The notes under the pieces are model-generated. The model was given only the letters and a program-made list of their open reading frames with translations, had not been told where the DNA came from and searched no databases. A program made the position numbers and the translations under genes. A stretch of DNA of 13,373 bases from JAAYUK01 sp964392915 (GTDB lineage Bacteria > Nitrospirota > Thermodesulfovibrionia > Thermodesulfovibrionales > Dissulfurispiraceae), in the NCBI GenBank assembly GCA_964392915.1, contig CAYMRS010000057.1:1-13373 (forward strand), given 5' to 3'. Shown here piece by piece: positions 8,066 to 13,373 of this stretch. The first letter of the stretch is position 1. Each line of letters begins with the position of its first letter.

Positions 8066-8191
8066 TTCTTCCCCTCGCTCCGCTCGGGGAAGAATGAGGC
8101 AGTTGAGCCGGAACTCCTGTCACCCTCGCTCCGCTCGGGCGAAGAACCAGGAGTTCGAAACCGACCGCTTCGCGGCGGCTCAACTGCCTCA
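8066..8191 (+). repeat. 126-bp two-palindrome element, copy A (attI/cassette 1 junction)
   Basis: Identical to copies B and C. It begins immediately after G8065, and the following bases TTAGAC (8192-8197) are a canonical cassette start (TTRRRY). Removing the element rebuilds G|TTAGAC. Its structured hairpins lie between promoter Pc and the methyltransferase gene and could affect read-through transcription. Confidence 0.95.
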
Positions 8192-8295
8192 TTAGACGTC
8201 ATCTAAAAAATAGTGATAGCGGATACATTAACGATTTACCACCAGATTGGAAACGGAACCAATAAAGGTGCAAATTATGCGTGTGGAGCTTTGAA

Positions 8296-9174
8296 ATGGA
8301 AATAACTACGGACATATATCTTGGGGACAGTAAGGAGCAGTTAAAATTGCTTCCAGACAATTCGGTTGACCTTGTTGTAACATCGCCGCCTTACGCAGAC
8401 CAGCGAAAAAATACATACGGTGGCGTTCGCCACGACAAGTACGTGGAGTGGTTTTTGCCTATTTCCGAACAGCTTTTACGTGTCCTCAAGCCGACAGGAA
8501 CTTTTGTTTTAAACATCAAGGAAAAAGTGGTTGAAGGGGAGCGCAGCACCTATGTAATGGAGCTTATTTTAGAAATGCGTAAACAGGGATGGTTATGGAC
8601 AGAAGAATTTATTTGGCATAAGAAAAATTGCTATCCTGGTAAATGGCCTAACCGGTTTCGTGACGCATGGGAAAGACTTCTTCAATTCAATAAAAACCGC
8701 AAATTCAATATGTATCAGGAAGAAGTAATGGTTCCAATGGGCGACTGGGCAAATTCAAGACTGAAAACCCTTTCCGACACTGACAAAATCCGTGATACTT
8801 CAAAAGTAGGGAGCGGATTTGGCAAAAACATATCAAACTGGCTTGATAGAGATAAAGCCTATCCGACAAATGTTTTGCACTTAGCAACCGAATGTAACAA
8901 TAAAAACCATAGCGCAGCCTTTCCGGAAGAATTGCCTGAATGGTTCATTAAACTTTTTACTAAAGAGTATGATACGGTTCTTGACCCGTTTATGGGTTCA
9001 GGAACAACTTTAATTGTCGCAAGCCGAATGAAACGAAATTCAATAGGCATCGATATCGTTCCAGAGTATTGCGAAATGATAAGAAAGCAACTGAAACCCG
9101 TTGAGTTATATTTATTTGAGCCAAAGGTGGATTATGAAAAAGCTGAACCTAAAAGACGTATCCCAGTACGTTGA
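8296..9174 (+). CDS. Type II DNA methyltransferase (beta class, probably N4-cytosine)
   Basis: A 292-residue S-adenosylmethionine-dependent DNA methyltransferase. The catalytic motif TSPPY (29-33) precedes the cofactor motif DPFMGSGTT (230-238), the beta-class order; TSPPY favours N4-cytosine, though N6-adenine cannot be excluded. A central variable stretch (about 100-190) is the likely target-recognition region. The start ATG at 8296 is preceded by GGAG at 8284-8287; a GTG at 8281 would add five residues. The endonuclease gene begins inside its last 41 bases in another frame, so the pair is translationally linked. It protects host DNA from the partner nuclease. Base composition is much more AT-rich than the chromosomal genes to the left. 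This is the first gene of cassette 1. Confidence 0.9.
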   Translation: MEITTDIYLGDSKEQLKLLPDNSVDLVVTSPPYADQRKNTYGGVRHDKYVEWFLPISEQLLRVLKPTGTFVLNIKEKVVEGERSTYVMELILEMRKQGWLWTEEFIWHKKNCYPGKWPNRFRDAWERLLQFNKNRKFNMYQEEVMVPMGDWANSRLKTLSDTDKIRDTSKVGSGFGKNISNWLDRDKAYPTNVLHLATECNNKNHSAAFPEELPEWFIKLFTKEYDTVLDPFMGSGTTLIVASRMKRNSIGIDIVPEYCEMIRKQLKPVELYLFEPKVDYEKAEPKRRIPVR

Positions 9175-9907
9175 GCAAAATATCGGGACATTTCATCAAA
9201 AGCGTATTCAGAGCCTTGACGGATTAAAGTTGGCACAGGTTCTTAAACGAAAAAATCCGTATCTGTTCAAAGCGAAATATATGTTGATTGCTGAACAGAT
9301 TGTGAAAGGATTGGTGGACGCACATATATCATCAAACGAAGAAACCATTTTTGGCGATTGGCTGGAAGGACTTGCTATTTTCATCAACGATAAGGTTTAC
9401 GGTGGACGTAAATCAGGCATTAAAGGCATTGACCTTGAATTTGACAGTAACGGAATAAGAAACATCGTAACAATCAAATCGGGACCAAATTGGGGCAACA
9501 GTTCACAAATTGCGAAAATGGTAGCAGACTTCAAGACTGCTAAAAAGACGCTGAGAACCAGTAACTCACAATTGAGCATAGTTGCTGTAAACGGTTGCTG
9601 TTACGGCAGAGACAACAAACCAGACAAGGGAGACTATTTCAAATATTGCGGTCAACGCTTTTGGGAGTTTATATCATGCGACAGCGACCTGTTTACAGAA
9701 ATCATCGAACCACTTGGGTATAAAGCCAAAGAAAAGAATGATGATTTTGTAAAATCGTATTCGCAAATGATTAACAAATTCACCAAAGAATTTGCGAATA
9801 TATTCTGCAAAAACAATGGTGAAATTGACTGGGACAAATTGGTTCGGTTTAACTCCGCAACAGTCGAGCCAAAGAAAAAAGAACGCCCAACAAGGCGCTC
9901 CACCTGA
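9134..9907 (+). CDS. Type II restriction endonuclease (PmeII-like family)
   Basis: A 257-residue protein following and overlapping the methyltransferase, as in type II restriction-modification operons. The sequence resembles the PmeII family as I remember it: KNPYLFKAKY (40-49), SSNEETIFGDWLEGLAIF (66-83) and GIDLEFD (98-104), then TIKSGPNWGNSSQ (113-125), a PD-(D/E)XK-like core with D100 and K115 as likely catalytic residues. The C-terminal half includes VNGCCYGRDNKPDKGDY. The recognition site cannot be read from the sequence. The ATG at 9134 follows AAAGGTGG. The last codons and the stop fall within the attC site, so the C-terminus is partly encoded by the recombination site, a common cassette feature. 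Confidence 0.82.
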   Translation: MKKLNLKDVSQYVEQNIGTFHQKRIQSLDGLKLAQVLKRKNPYLFKAKYMLIAEQIVKGLVDAHISSNEETIFGDWLEGLAIFINDKVYGGRKSGIKGIDLEFDSNGIRNIVTIKSGPNWGNSSQIAKMVADFKTAKKTLRTSNSQLSIVAVNGCCYGRDNKPDKGDYFKYCGQRFWEFISCDSDLFTEIIEPLGYKAKEKNDDFVKSYSQMINKFTKEFANIFCKNNGEIDWDKLVRFNSATVEPKKKERPTRRST

Positions 9908-9950
9908 CCACTATTCCGCTGCGCTTCATAGCGGCAGGTGAGTTTGATCG
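9885..9950 (+). other. attC: attC site of cassette 1
   Basis: R'' box GCCCAAC (9885-9891) fits RYYYAAC. CACCTG (9901-9906) pairs with CAGGTG (9935-9940), followed by CC with GG after an extrahelical A9907. An alternative inner stem pairs CCGCT (9916-9920) with AGCGG (9930-9934). The site ends at G9950, where the crossover G|TT lies. R' in the present array is GTTCTTC because element B follows; the cassette's own start gives GTTAGAC. Confidence 0.8.
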
Positions 9951-10076
9951 TTCTTCCCCTCGCTCCGCTCGGGGAAGAATGAGGCAGTTGAGCCGGAACT
10001 CCTGTCACCCTCGCTCCGCTCGGGCGAAGAACCAGGAGTTCGAAACCGACCGCTTCGCGGCGGCTCAACTGCCTCA
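9951..10076 (+). repeat. 126-bp two-palindrome element, copy B (cassette 1/2 junction)
   Basis: Identical to copies A and C. It is inserted directly after G9950 and followed by TTATCA (10077-10082). Removing it joins G to TTATCA; the resulting GTTATC pairs perfectly with GATAAC of the cassette 2 attC (11021-11026). Confidence 0.95.
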
Positions 10077-10106
10077 TTATCAAAACCTAATACACAGGAG
10101 GTAGAC

Positions 10107-10970
10107 ATGTTTAAAAATATAAAGACTATCCTTCACCATATAGCAATATTTGTTTTGAGCGCTGCTATTGCTCTATCGTTGCCTTACACAGGTAAGTTTA
10201 TTGCAGACAATTACCTGACCTACTGGGTACTTATCGATAGTGACATGGTGCTTCTCAATTCTTTGAAAATTGCGGTTGCGGTACTGCTGATCATTTTTCT
10301 AAACTTCTTGGGGAGGAGCTGGAAAGACAGGAAATTCTCTAAAATGGCTACGATTGATATGGGTCTTGTTCTTGTGGCACATGCAGAAGGTCGTCGCACA
10401 AAAAAACGAGTGAAAAAGCTTAAAGAACAACACGGCATTGCAAAGGATGTGCTGTTAATTGGCTCAACGGGCTTCGGTACATTCGTAAACCCGGAGGGGG
10501 ACATGCACCATATAATACAGAATTGCCGTGAAGCAAAGATAATGCTCCTGAACCCCTCCAGTGAAGGGGCAATTGTCCGTGCAAAGAGCATCCCTGATCC
10601 CGACATCACGCCTGAAAGTCTCAGAGATCAGATAATAAAGAGCATTGATTTTTTAAAAAGCCTTAAAACTCTACAAAAAGATATAAGCCTGAAGCTGTAC
10701 GAGGAGACGCCATTTCTTAAGCTTGCTATCCTCGGAGATTATATCTTTATGAAGCATTATTACGCCGGACTGATTGGACAGGACATACCCGAATACATCT
10801 TTAAACATTCTCCAAACCAAAGCAGTCTGTTCCATCTTTTTTATCAGTTTTTTCTTTCAAAATGGCGCGATCCGAATATCCCGGAATACGATTTTGATTC
10901 GGACGAGCTGATTTACAGGGATATTTCTGGAAATGAGGTTAAAAGAGAGAGGCTTGCTGAAATGACATAA
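10107..10970 (+). CDS. Two-helix membrane protein with a soluble domain of unknown function
   Basis: A 287-residue cassette protein that I cannot assign to a named family. Two transmembrane helices (about 10-28 and 50-69) anchor a cytoplasmic domain. A basic stretch (96-106) leads to VLLIGSTGFGTF (115-126), AKIMLLNPSSEGAIVRA (143-159), a helical segment (170-191), then ISLKLYEETPF (193-203) and ILGDYIFMKHYY (208-219). The pattern of a strand ending in LLNP, a helix, then LKLYE and a D-x-x-F strand resembles phospholipase-D-like sensor or effector domains, but no intact HKD motif is visible, so a catalytic role is unsupported. AGGAGG lies upstream of the ATG. It is the sole gene of cassette 2. 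Confidence 0.75.
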   Translation: MFKNIKTILHHIAIFVLSAAIALSLPYTGKFIADNYLTYWVLIDSDMVLLNSLKIAVAVLLIIFLNFLGRSWKDRKFSKMATIDMGLVLVAHAEGRRTKKRVKKLKEQHGIAKDVLLIGSTGFGTFVNPEGDMHHIIQNCREAKIMLLNPSSEGAIVRAKSIPDPDITPESLRDQIIKSIDFLKSLKTLQKDISLKLYEETPFLKLAILGDYIFMKHYYAGLIGQDIPEYIFKHSPNQSSLFHLFYQFFLSKWRDPNIPEYDFDSDELIYRDISGNEVKRERLAEMT

Positions 10971-11019
10971 TGCAGCATGCGTTATTTGATGGCTACGTAG
11001 CAAAAATGAAGATGCAGAC

Positions 11020-11105
11020 GGATAACAAATTCATCGACCAGACGCGGGGTAAGCGTCCAGTATCTTCCATTCCGCCGTTTGTTGGCCGCGCTGGTCATGA
11101 CAGCG
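11020..11105 (+). other. attC: attC site of cassette 2
   Basis: R'' box GGATAAC (11020-11026). GACCAG (11036-11041) pairs with CTGGTC (11091-11096) and CGCGG (11043-11047) with CCGCG (11086-11090), leaving A11042 as a single extrahelical base, the hallmark of attC. The central spacer is variable. It ends at G11105. The cassette's own start (after element B) gives R' GTTATCA, complementary to R'' in six of seven positions. Confidence 0.85.
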
Positions 11106-11231
11106 TTCTTCCCCTCGCTCCGCTCGGGGAAGAATGAGGCAGTTGAGCCGGAACTCCTGTCACCCTCGCTCCGCTCGGGCGAAGAACCAGGAGTTCGAAA
11201 CCGACCGCTTCGCGGCGGCTCAACTGCCTCA
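11106..11231 (+). repeat. 126-bp two-palindrome element, copy C (cassette 2/3 junction)
   Basis: Identical to copies A and B. It is inserted after G11105 and followed by TTAGAG (11232-11237). Removing it gives GTTAGAG, the exact reverse complement of the R'' box CTCTAAC of the cassette 3 attC. The antiporter start codon is only 13 bases beyond the element. Confidence 0.95.
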
Positions 11232-11244
11232 TTAGAGCGCATCA

Positions 11245-12492
11245 ATGACCTTCCCCCCTTCATTTCCTTTCGAAATAACTCCACTCATCGCATTTGGCTT
11301 TCTGCTTCTTGTTGGTGCTGTAGGTGGCTACGTGGCTCATCGCTTCAGTTGGTTGCCGAGCATCACTGGGTTCATGGCGGTTGGGTTTCTTATTGGCCCC
11401 AGTGGACTTGCTTTACTGGGTCAAGAAGCCATGAATAACTCCAGAATTCTTATCGACATCGCTCTCGCTCTTATACTCTTTCGGTTGGGCTTATCGCTGG
11501 ATATTCGCGAGCTTCGGCGTAACCCGCGGCTCCTTCTCGTGTCGATAATCGAATGCTGTGTCACCTTCGGCGGAGTGCTGTACGCGTTGCATTTTCTTGG
11601 CTTGCCACCAACCGTAGCTGCCGTGGTCGCAGCTATTGCGATCTCATCGTCCCCGGCAGTGTTGTTGCATGTAGCGCATGAGGTGGGCGCAGAAGGCCAT
11701 GTTACGAATACCACGAAAACCTTGGTAGCTTTGAATAACTGCATTTCTTTCTTGGCCTTTTCCGCAGTATTGCCAGTACTTCATCAATCGGCTGGCAGTA
11801 GTTGGACTGAAACTCTCTTCCAACCCTTGTACCGCCTACTAGGCTCTGTATTGCTAGGTTTTGTGATGGGATTTTTCTTGCATCAAATCGCCACAAGGAT
11901 GAGTGCTGCGATCCAATATAGGCTCGCCATTGTCATTGGCTCGATAATGCTGGCCGTTGGCTTTGCCGATTATCTGAAGCTTTCCTTACTAATCGTTCCC
12001 CTGATAATGGGTGTTGCAATTTCAACTATCGAACAAGAAGATCAGGTGTCGAGCATCGAATTTGGAAGTGCCTTTGAACTCTTCTTTATCGTGCTGTTTG
12101 TATATGCCGGCGCCAATCTTCACTTGCATGAACTTGTTGAGTTTGGCTCCTTCATCTTTCTGCTCGTCTTGATTCGAGTCTTGGCAAAGATATTAAGTGT
12201 TACCGCGACTTCGCCATTGTATCGGCTGACCATTCGTGAAGGCTTTTCCAGTGGTCTGCTTTTGGTTCCGATGGCAGGTTTGGCTATTGGTCTCGCTCAA
12301 ACCACCTCAAAACTGTTTCCTGAATATGCCAACACAGTTTCGGCAATCGTTCTCGGGTCTGTAGTTCTATTTGAAACGATCGGCCCGCCTATTGCGAAAT
12401 TTGCCTTCGACTTCTGCAAGGAATCCGAACGAATGCGCTCTAACAACACGGTCAAGGCGGACGCGCCGCAAGCGGCGCGCCGCTTACCGTGA
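11245..12492 (+). CDS. CPA2-type cation/proton antiporter (Kef/NapA-like)
   Basis: A 415-residue polytopic membrane protein of the Na+/H+ exchanger (CPA2) family with about 12 helices and no C-terminal TrkA/RCK regulatory domain. Family features are FLIGPSGLALLG (48-59) and ISSSPAVLLH (133-142). At the usual ion-binding pair in the following helix the sequence reads LVALNNCISF (160-169), with asparagine where an aspartate is normally expected. Transport may therefore be altered, or the key acidic residue may lie elsewhere. The ATG at 11245 lies 13 bases after element C with only a weak ribosome binding site (AGAG), so translation may depend on upstream context. The last residues, from about SNNTVKAD onward, are encoded by the attC site. 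It is the only gene of cassette 3. Confidence 0.87.
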   Translation: MTFPPSFPFEITPLIAFGFLLLVGAVGGYVAHRFSWLPSITGFMAVGFLIGPSGLALLGQEAMNNSRILIDIALALILFRLGLSLDIRELRRNPRLLLVSIIECCVTFGGVLYALHFLGLPPTVAAVVAAIAISSSPAVLLHVAHEVGAEGHVTNTTKTLVALNNCISFLAFSAVLPVLHQSAGSSWTETLFQPLYRLLGSVLLGFVMGFFLHQIATRMSAAIQYRLAIVIGSIMLAVGFADYLKLSLLIVPLIMGVAISTIEQEDQVSSIEFGSAFELFFIVLFVYAGANLHLHELVEFGSFIFLLVLIRVLAKILSVTATSPLYRLTIREGFSSGLLLVPMAGLAIGLAQTTSKLFPEYANTVSAIVLGSVVLFETIGPPIAKFAFDFCKESERMRSNNTVKADAPQAARRLP

Positions 12493-12495
12493 ACG
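12438..12495 (+). other. attC: attC site of cassette 3
   Basis: R'' box CTCTAAC (12438-12444). CACGGT (12447-12452), AAG (12454-12456) and CGG (12458-12460) pair with ACCGTG (12486-12491), CTT (12483-12485) and CCG (12480-12482). C12453 and G12457 are extrahelical. The tip is a perfect hairpin, CGCGCCGC (12462-12469) with GCGGCGCG (12472-12479). The site ends at G12495. The overall look matches the short attC sites of classical integrons. Confidence 0.92.
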
Positions 12496-12524
12496 TTCTT
12501 CCCCTCGCTCCGCTCGGGGAAGAA
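12496..12524 (+). repeat. Truncated element, copy D (first palindrome only)
   Basis: The first 29 bases of the 126-bp element (TTCTTCCCC stem, loop, GGGGAAGAA stem) are identical to copies A-C and lie at the same place, directly after the crossover G12495. The second palindrome is missing; TGCAGG follows, leading into the AGGAGG ribosome binding site of the next gene. It is either a deletion product or an independent hairpin unit. Confidence 0.9.
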
Positions 12525-12536
12525 TGCAGGAGGTTC

Positions 12537-13136
12537 ATGAAAAAAATTATTTGGATTATCTTGCTTCTGGTAATAGCTGGCTACTTCGTCTACTCATATT
12601 TGGAAAGCAGAGCGAAGAGCGAAGCGGAACGTGCTGAGCAGAAACAGGTGGAACAGACGACTAAATCACTGGTATCACAAATGACATCCCGTACAAATGC
12701 TATTGATGACTGGGAGCATCAACTAAGCAAAGGAGAAAATTTTAGGTTGGCGCCAATACTCACCGTGGAACTTGAAAAACTGTGGCTGGTGAATCGGCCC
12801 ATTCTGTTCATAGGAGCAATTAAGGATATTAAAACTCAAAACGAGTCCTCCTACATGGTGTTGATTGAAAGAAGCATCTTCTGTACACCCAATCATATGT
12901 TTGATACTAAACTACTCCTATCGCTTTCTTCTTCAAAACAACGAATGGATGCCTTTCTTAAGCAACATCCAGACCTCTTCAAGGAACACGTCTTCAAAAA
13001 TGGTGTCGCCGTAGCGGCGCGAGTGTATGCCATTCAAACTACATATGCTTCAGGAGAAGAGGGGAAACGCAATGAAACCAAAATAGGAGAGGGAGAGTTG
13101 GTAGATATCGTGTATACAGGGGGAGTCCTATTTTGA
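12537..13136 (+). CDS. Small membrane-anchored protein of unknown function
   Basis: A 199-residue cassette 4 protein that I do not recognise. One N-terminal membrane helix (about 4-22) is followed by a charged, coiled-coil-prone stretch (about 24-45, rich in E, K, A and Q), then a mixed alpha/beta domain that should lie in the periplasm given the positive N-terminus (MKK). A single CT/HM-rich patch (CTPNHM, about 119-124) is the only notable local feature. AGGAGG at 12528-12533 is close to the ATG at 12537 (three bases), a tight but usable spacing. A GTG at 12489 would extend the frame through attC and the repeat and is rejected. No attC is visible after it within the window. Confidence 0.75.
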   Translation: MKKIIWIILLLVIAGYFVYSYLESRAKSEAERAEQKQVEQTTKSLVSQMTSRTNAIDDWEHQLSKGENFRLAPILTVELEKLWLVNRPILFIGAIKDIKTQNESSYMVLIERSIFCTPNHMFDTKLLLSLSSSKQRMDAFLKQHPDLFKEHVFKNGVAVAARVYAIQTTYASGEEGKRNETKIGEGELVDIVYTGGVLF

Positions 13137-13196
13137 AACATAACACCGCGGTATTGTGTGAGGATTAATAATGAATGAAAGGAAAGTGACTAAACA

Positions 13197-13349
13197 ATGA
13201 TTCACCTACCAGAGATATGGAATTGCATTGTCTTACCGAAGAAGCAATGGACTACCATAGACGACATCTACCGACTGGTCGAACATAATCTTGCACTTGA
13301 CGATGAAGACTATGAATGGAGAAGTGGCTCAGGTTGTTTGGACAGGTGA
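13197..13349 (+). CDS. Short 50-residue ORF, possible winged-helix or nuclease N-terminal fragment
   Basis: A 50-residue frame starting MIHLPEIWNCIVLP and ending GSGCLDR before TGA. An acidic stretch, DDEDYEWRSGSG (35-46), resembles the N-terminal winged-helix domain of Mrr-type or HNH endonucleases, in which a tryptophan followed by lysine/arginine is often found right where this frame has TGA. It may therefore be a truncated or nonsense-interrupted fragment of a longer gene cut by the window end. A nine-codon frame (13171-13200) overlaps its start as ATGA, and AAAGGAAAG lies upstream. No attC is seen between it and the preceding gene, so both may belong to cassette 4. Confidence 0.35.
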   Translation: MIHLPEIWNCIVLPKKQWTTIDDIYRLVEHNLALDDEDYEWRSGSGCLDR

Positions 13350-13373
13350 AAGAGATTTTTAAGTGGGAAGCTG

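Larger units (their letters stand above)
6515..13373. mobile_element. Chromosomal integron: intI, attI and four-cassette array (open at the right end)
   Basis: The classical integron architecture is complete: an IntI-family recombinase on the minus strand, divergent promoters, an attI-like region, then cassettes all oriented on the plus strand, three of them closed by attC sites ending at 9950, 11105 and 12495. The cassettes, with their leading elements, are 8066-9950, 9951-11105, 11106-12495 and 12496 onward. Cassettes 1 and 2 are visibly more AT-rich than the lactate permease and kinase region, as expected for acquired genes. No resistance genes or transposon functions are seen, so this is more likely a sedentary chromosomal integron than a mobile one. 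Confidence 0.9.

Noticed and set aside
8066..8191. The 126-bp repeat itself as the attC site of the array
   Set aside because: In linear form its GTTRRRY and RYYYAAC boxes are in reverse order, and separate, proper attC sites precede copies B, C and D.
8066..11233. Ordinary transposon with a 2-bp TT target duplication
   Set aside because: Copies A-C could be read as a 124-bp unit with TT repeats, but copy E outside the integron is flanked by TT and AT. It also would not explain the exact G|TT placement each time.
8066..12524. CRISPR array
   Set aside because: The repeats are 126 bp, palindromic, and separated by whole genes rather than short uniform spacers.
13137..13165. attC after the cassette 4 gene (CATAACACCGCGG region)
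   Set aside because: There is an AAC and a short palindrome, but no complementary arm ending in GTT downstream.

Overview
The window is bacterial chromosomal DNA from a Gram-negative organism. A lactate permease, a two-component pair driving a sigma-54 activator, and an integron integrase of the long-N-terminus type together suggest Deltaproteobacteria or Nitrospirota; this is inference, and no taxonomic marker settles it.

Layout. 1-551 has no convincing gene; it holds two rRNA-like islands (23S 3' end near 171, 5S-like core near 301-373) that look decayed. 552-677 is a reverse-oriented copy of a 126-bp two-palindrome element that abuts the Shine-Dalgarno sequence of an L-lactate permease (694-2511, +). 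A bidirectional terminator (2583-2623) separates it from a convergent zinc nucleoside deaminase (2947-3552, -). Divergent from that lies an operon of a membrane histidine kinase (3695-4972) and its sigma-54-dependent response regulator (4979-6304).

From 6515 to the end the window is a chromosomal integron. IntI (6515-7900, -) has the integron-specific insert plus an extra N-terminal domain. Between IntI and the array are two divergent, near-consensus sigma-70 promoters (one for intI, one pointing into the cassettes) and an attI-like region with helically phased ACTAAT/TCTAAT repeats. Three attC sites with matched stems and extrahelical bases define four cassettes: (1) a type II restriction-modification pair, (2) a membrane protein with a soluble domain of unclear function, (3) a CPA2-type cation/proton antiporter, (4) a small membrane-anchored protein plus a short ORF, running off the window.

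The main discovery is that the 126-bp element sits exactly at the IntI crossover point (between G and TT) at the first three junctions, always in the same orientation. A 29-bp remnant (first palindrome only) sits at the fourth. Removing the element in silico restores canonical cassette starts (TTAGAC, TTATCA, TTAGAG). Those starts pair with the R'' boxes of their own cassettes (7 of 7 for cassette 3, 6 of 7 for cassette 2, 5 of 7 for cassette 1). The element therefore looks like a gene-less mobile unit inserted at cassette boundaries, either by IntI itself or by an activity that targets the same position. The same element also occurs outside the integron.
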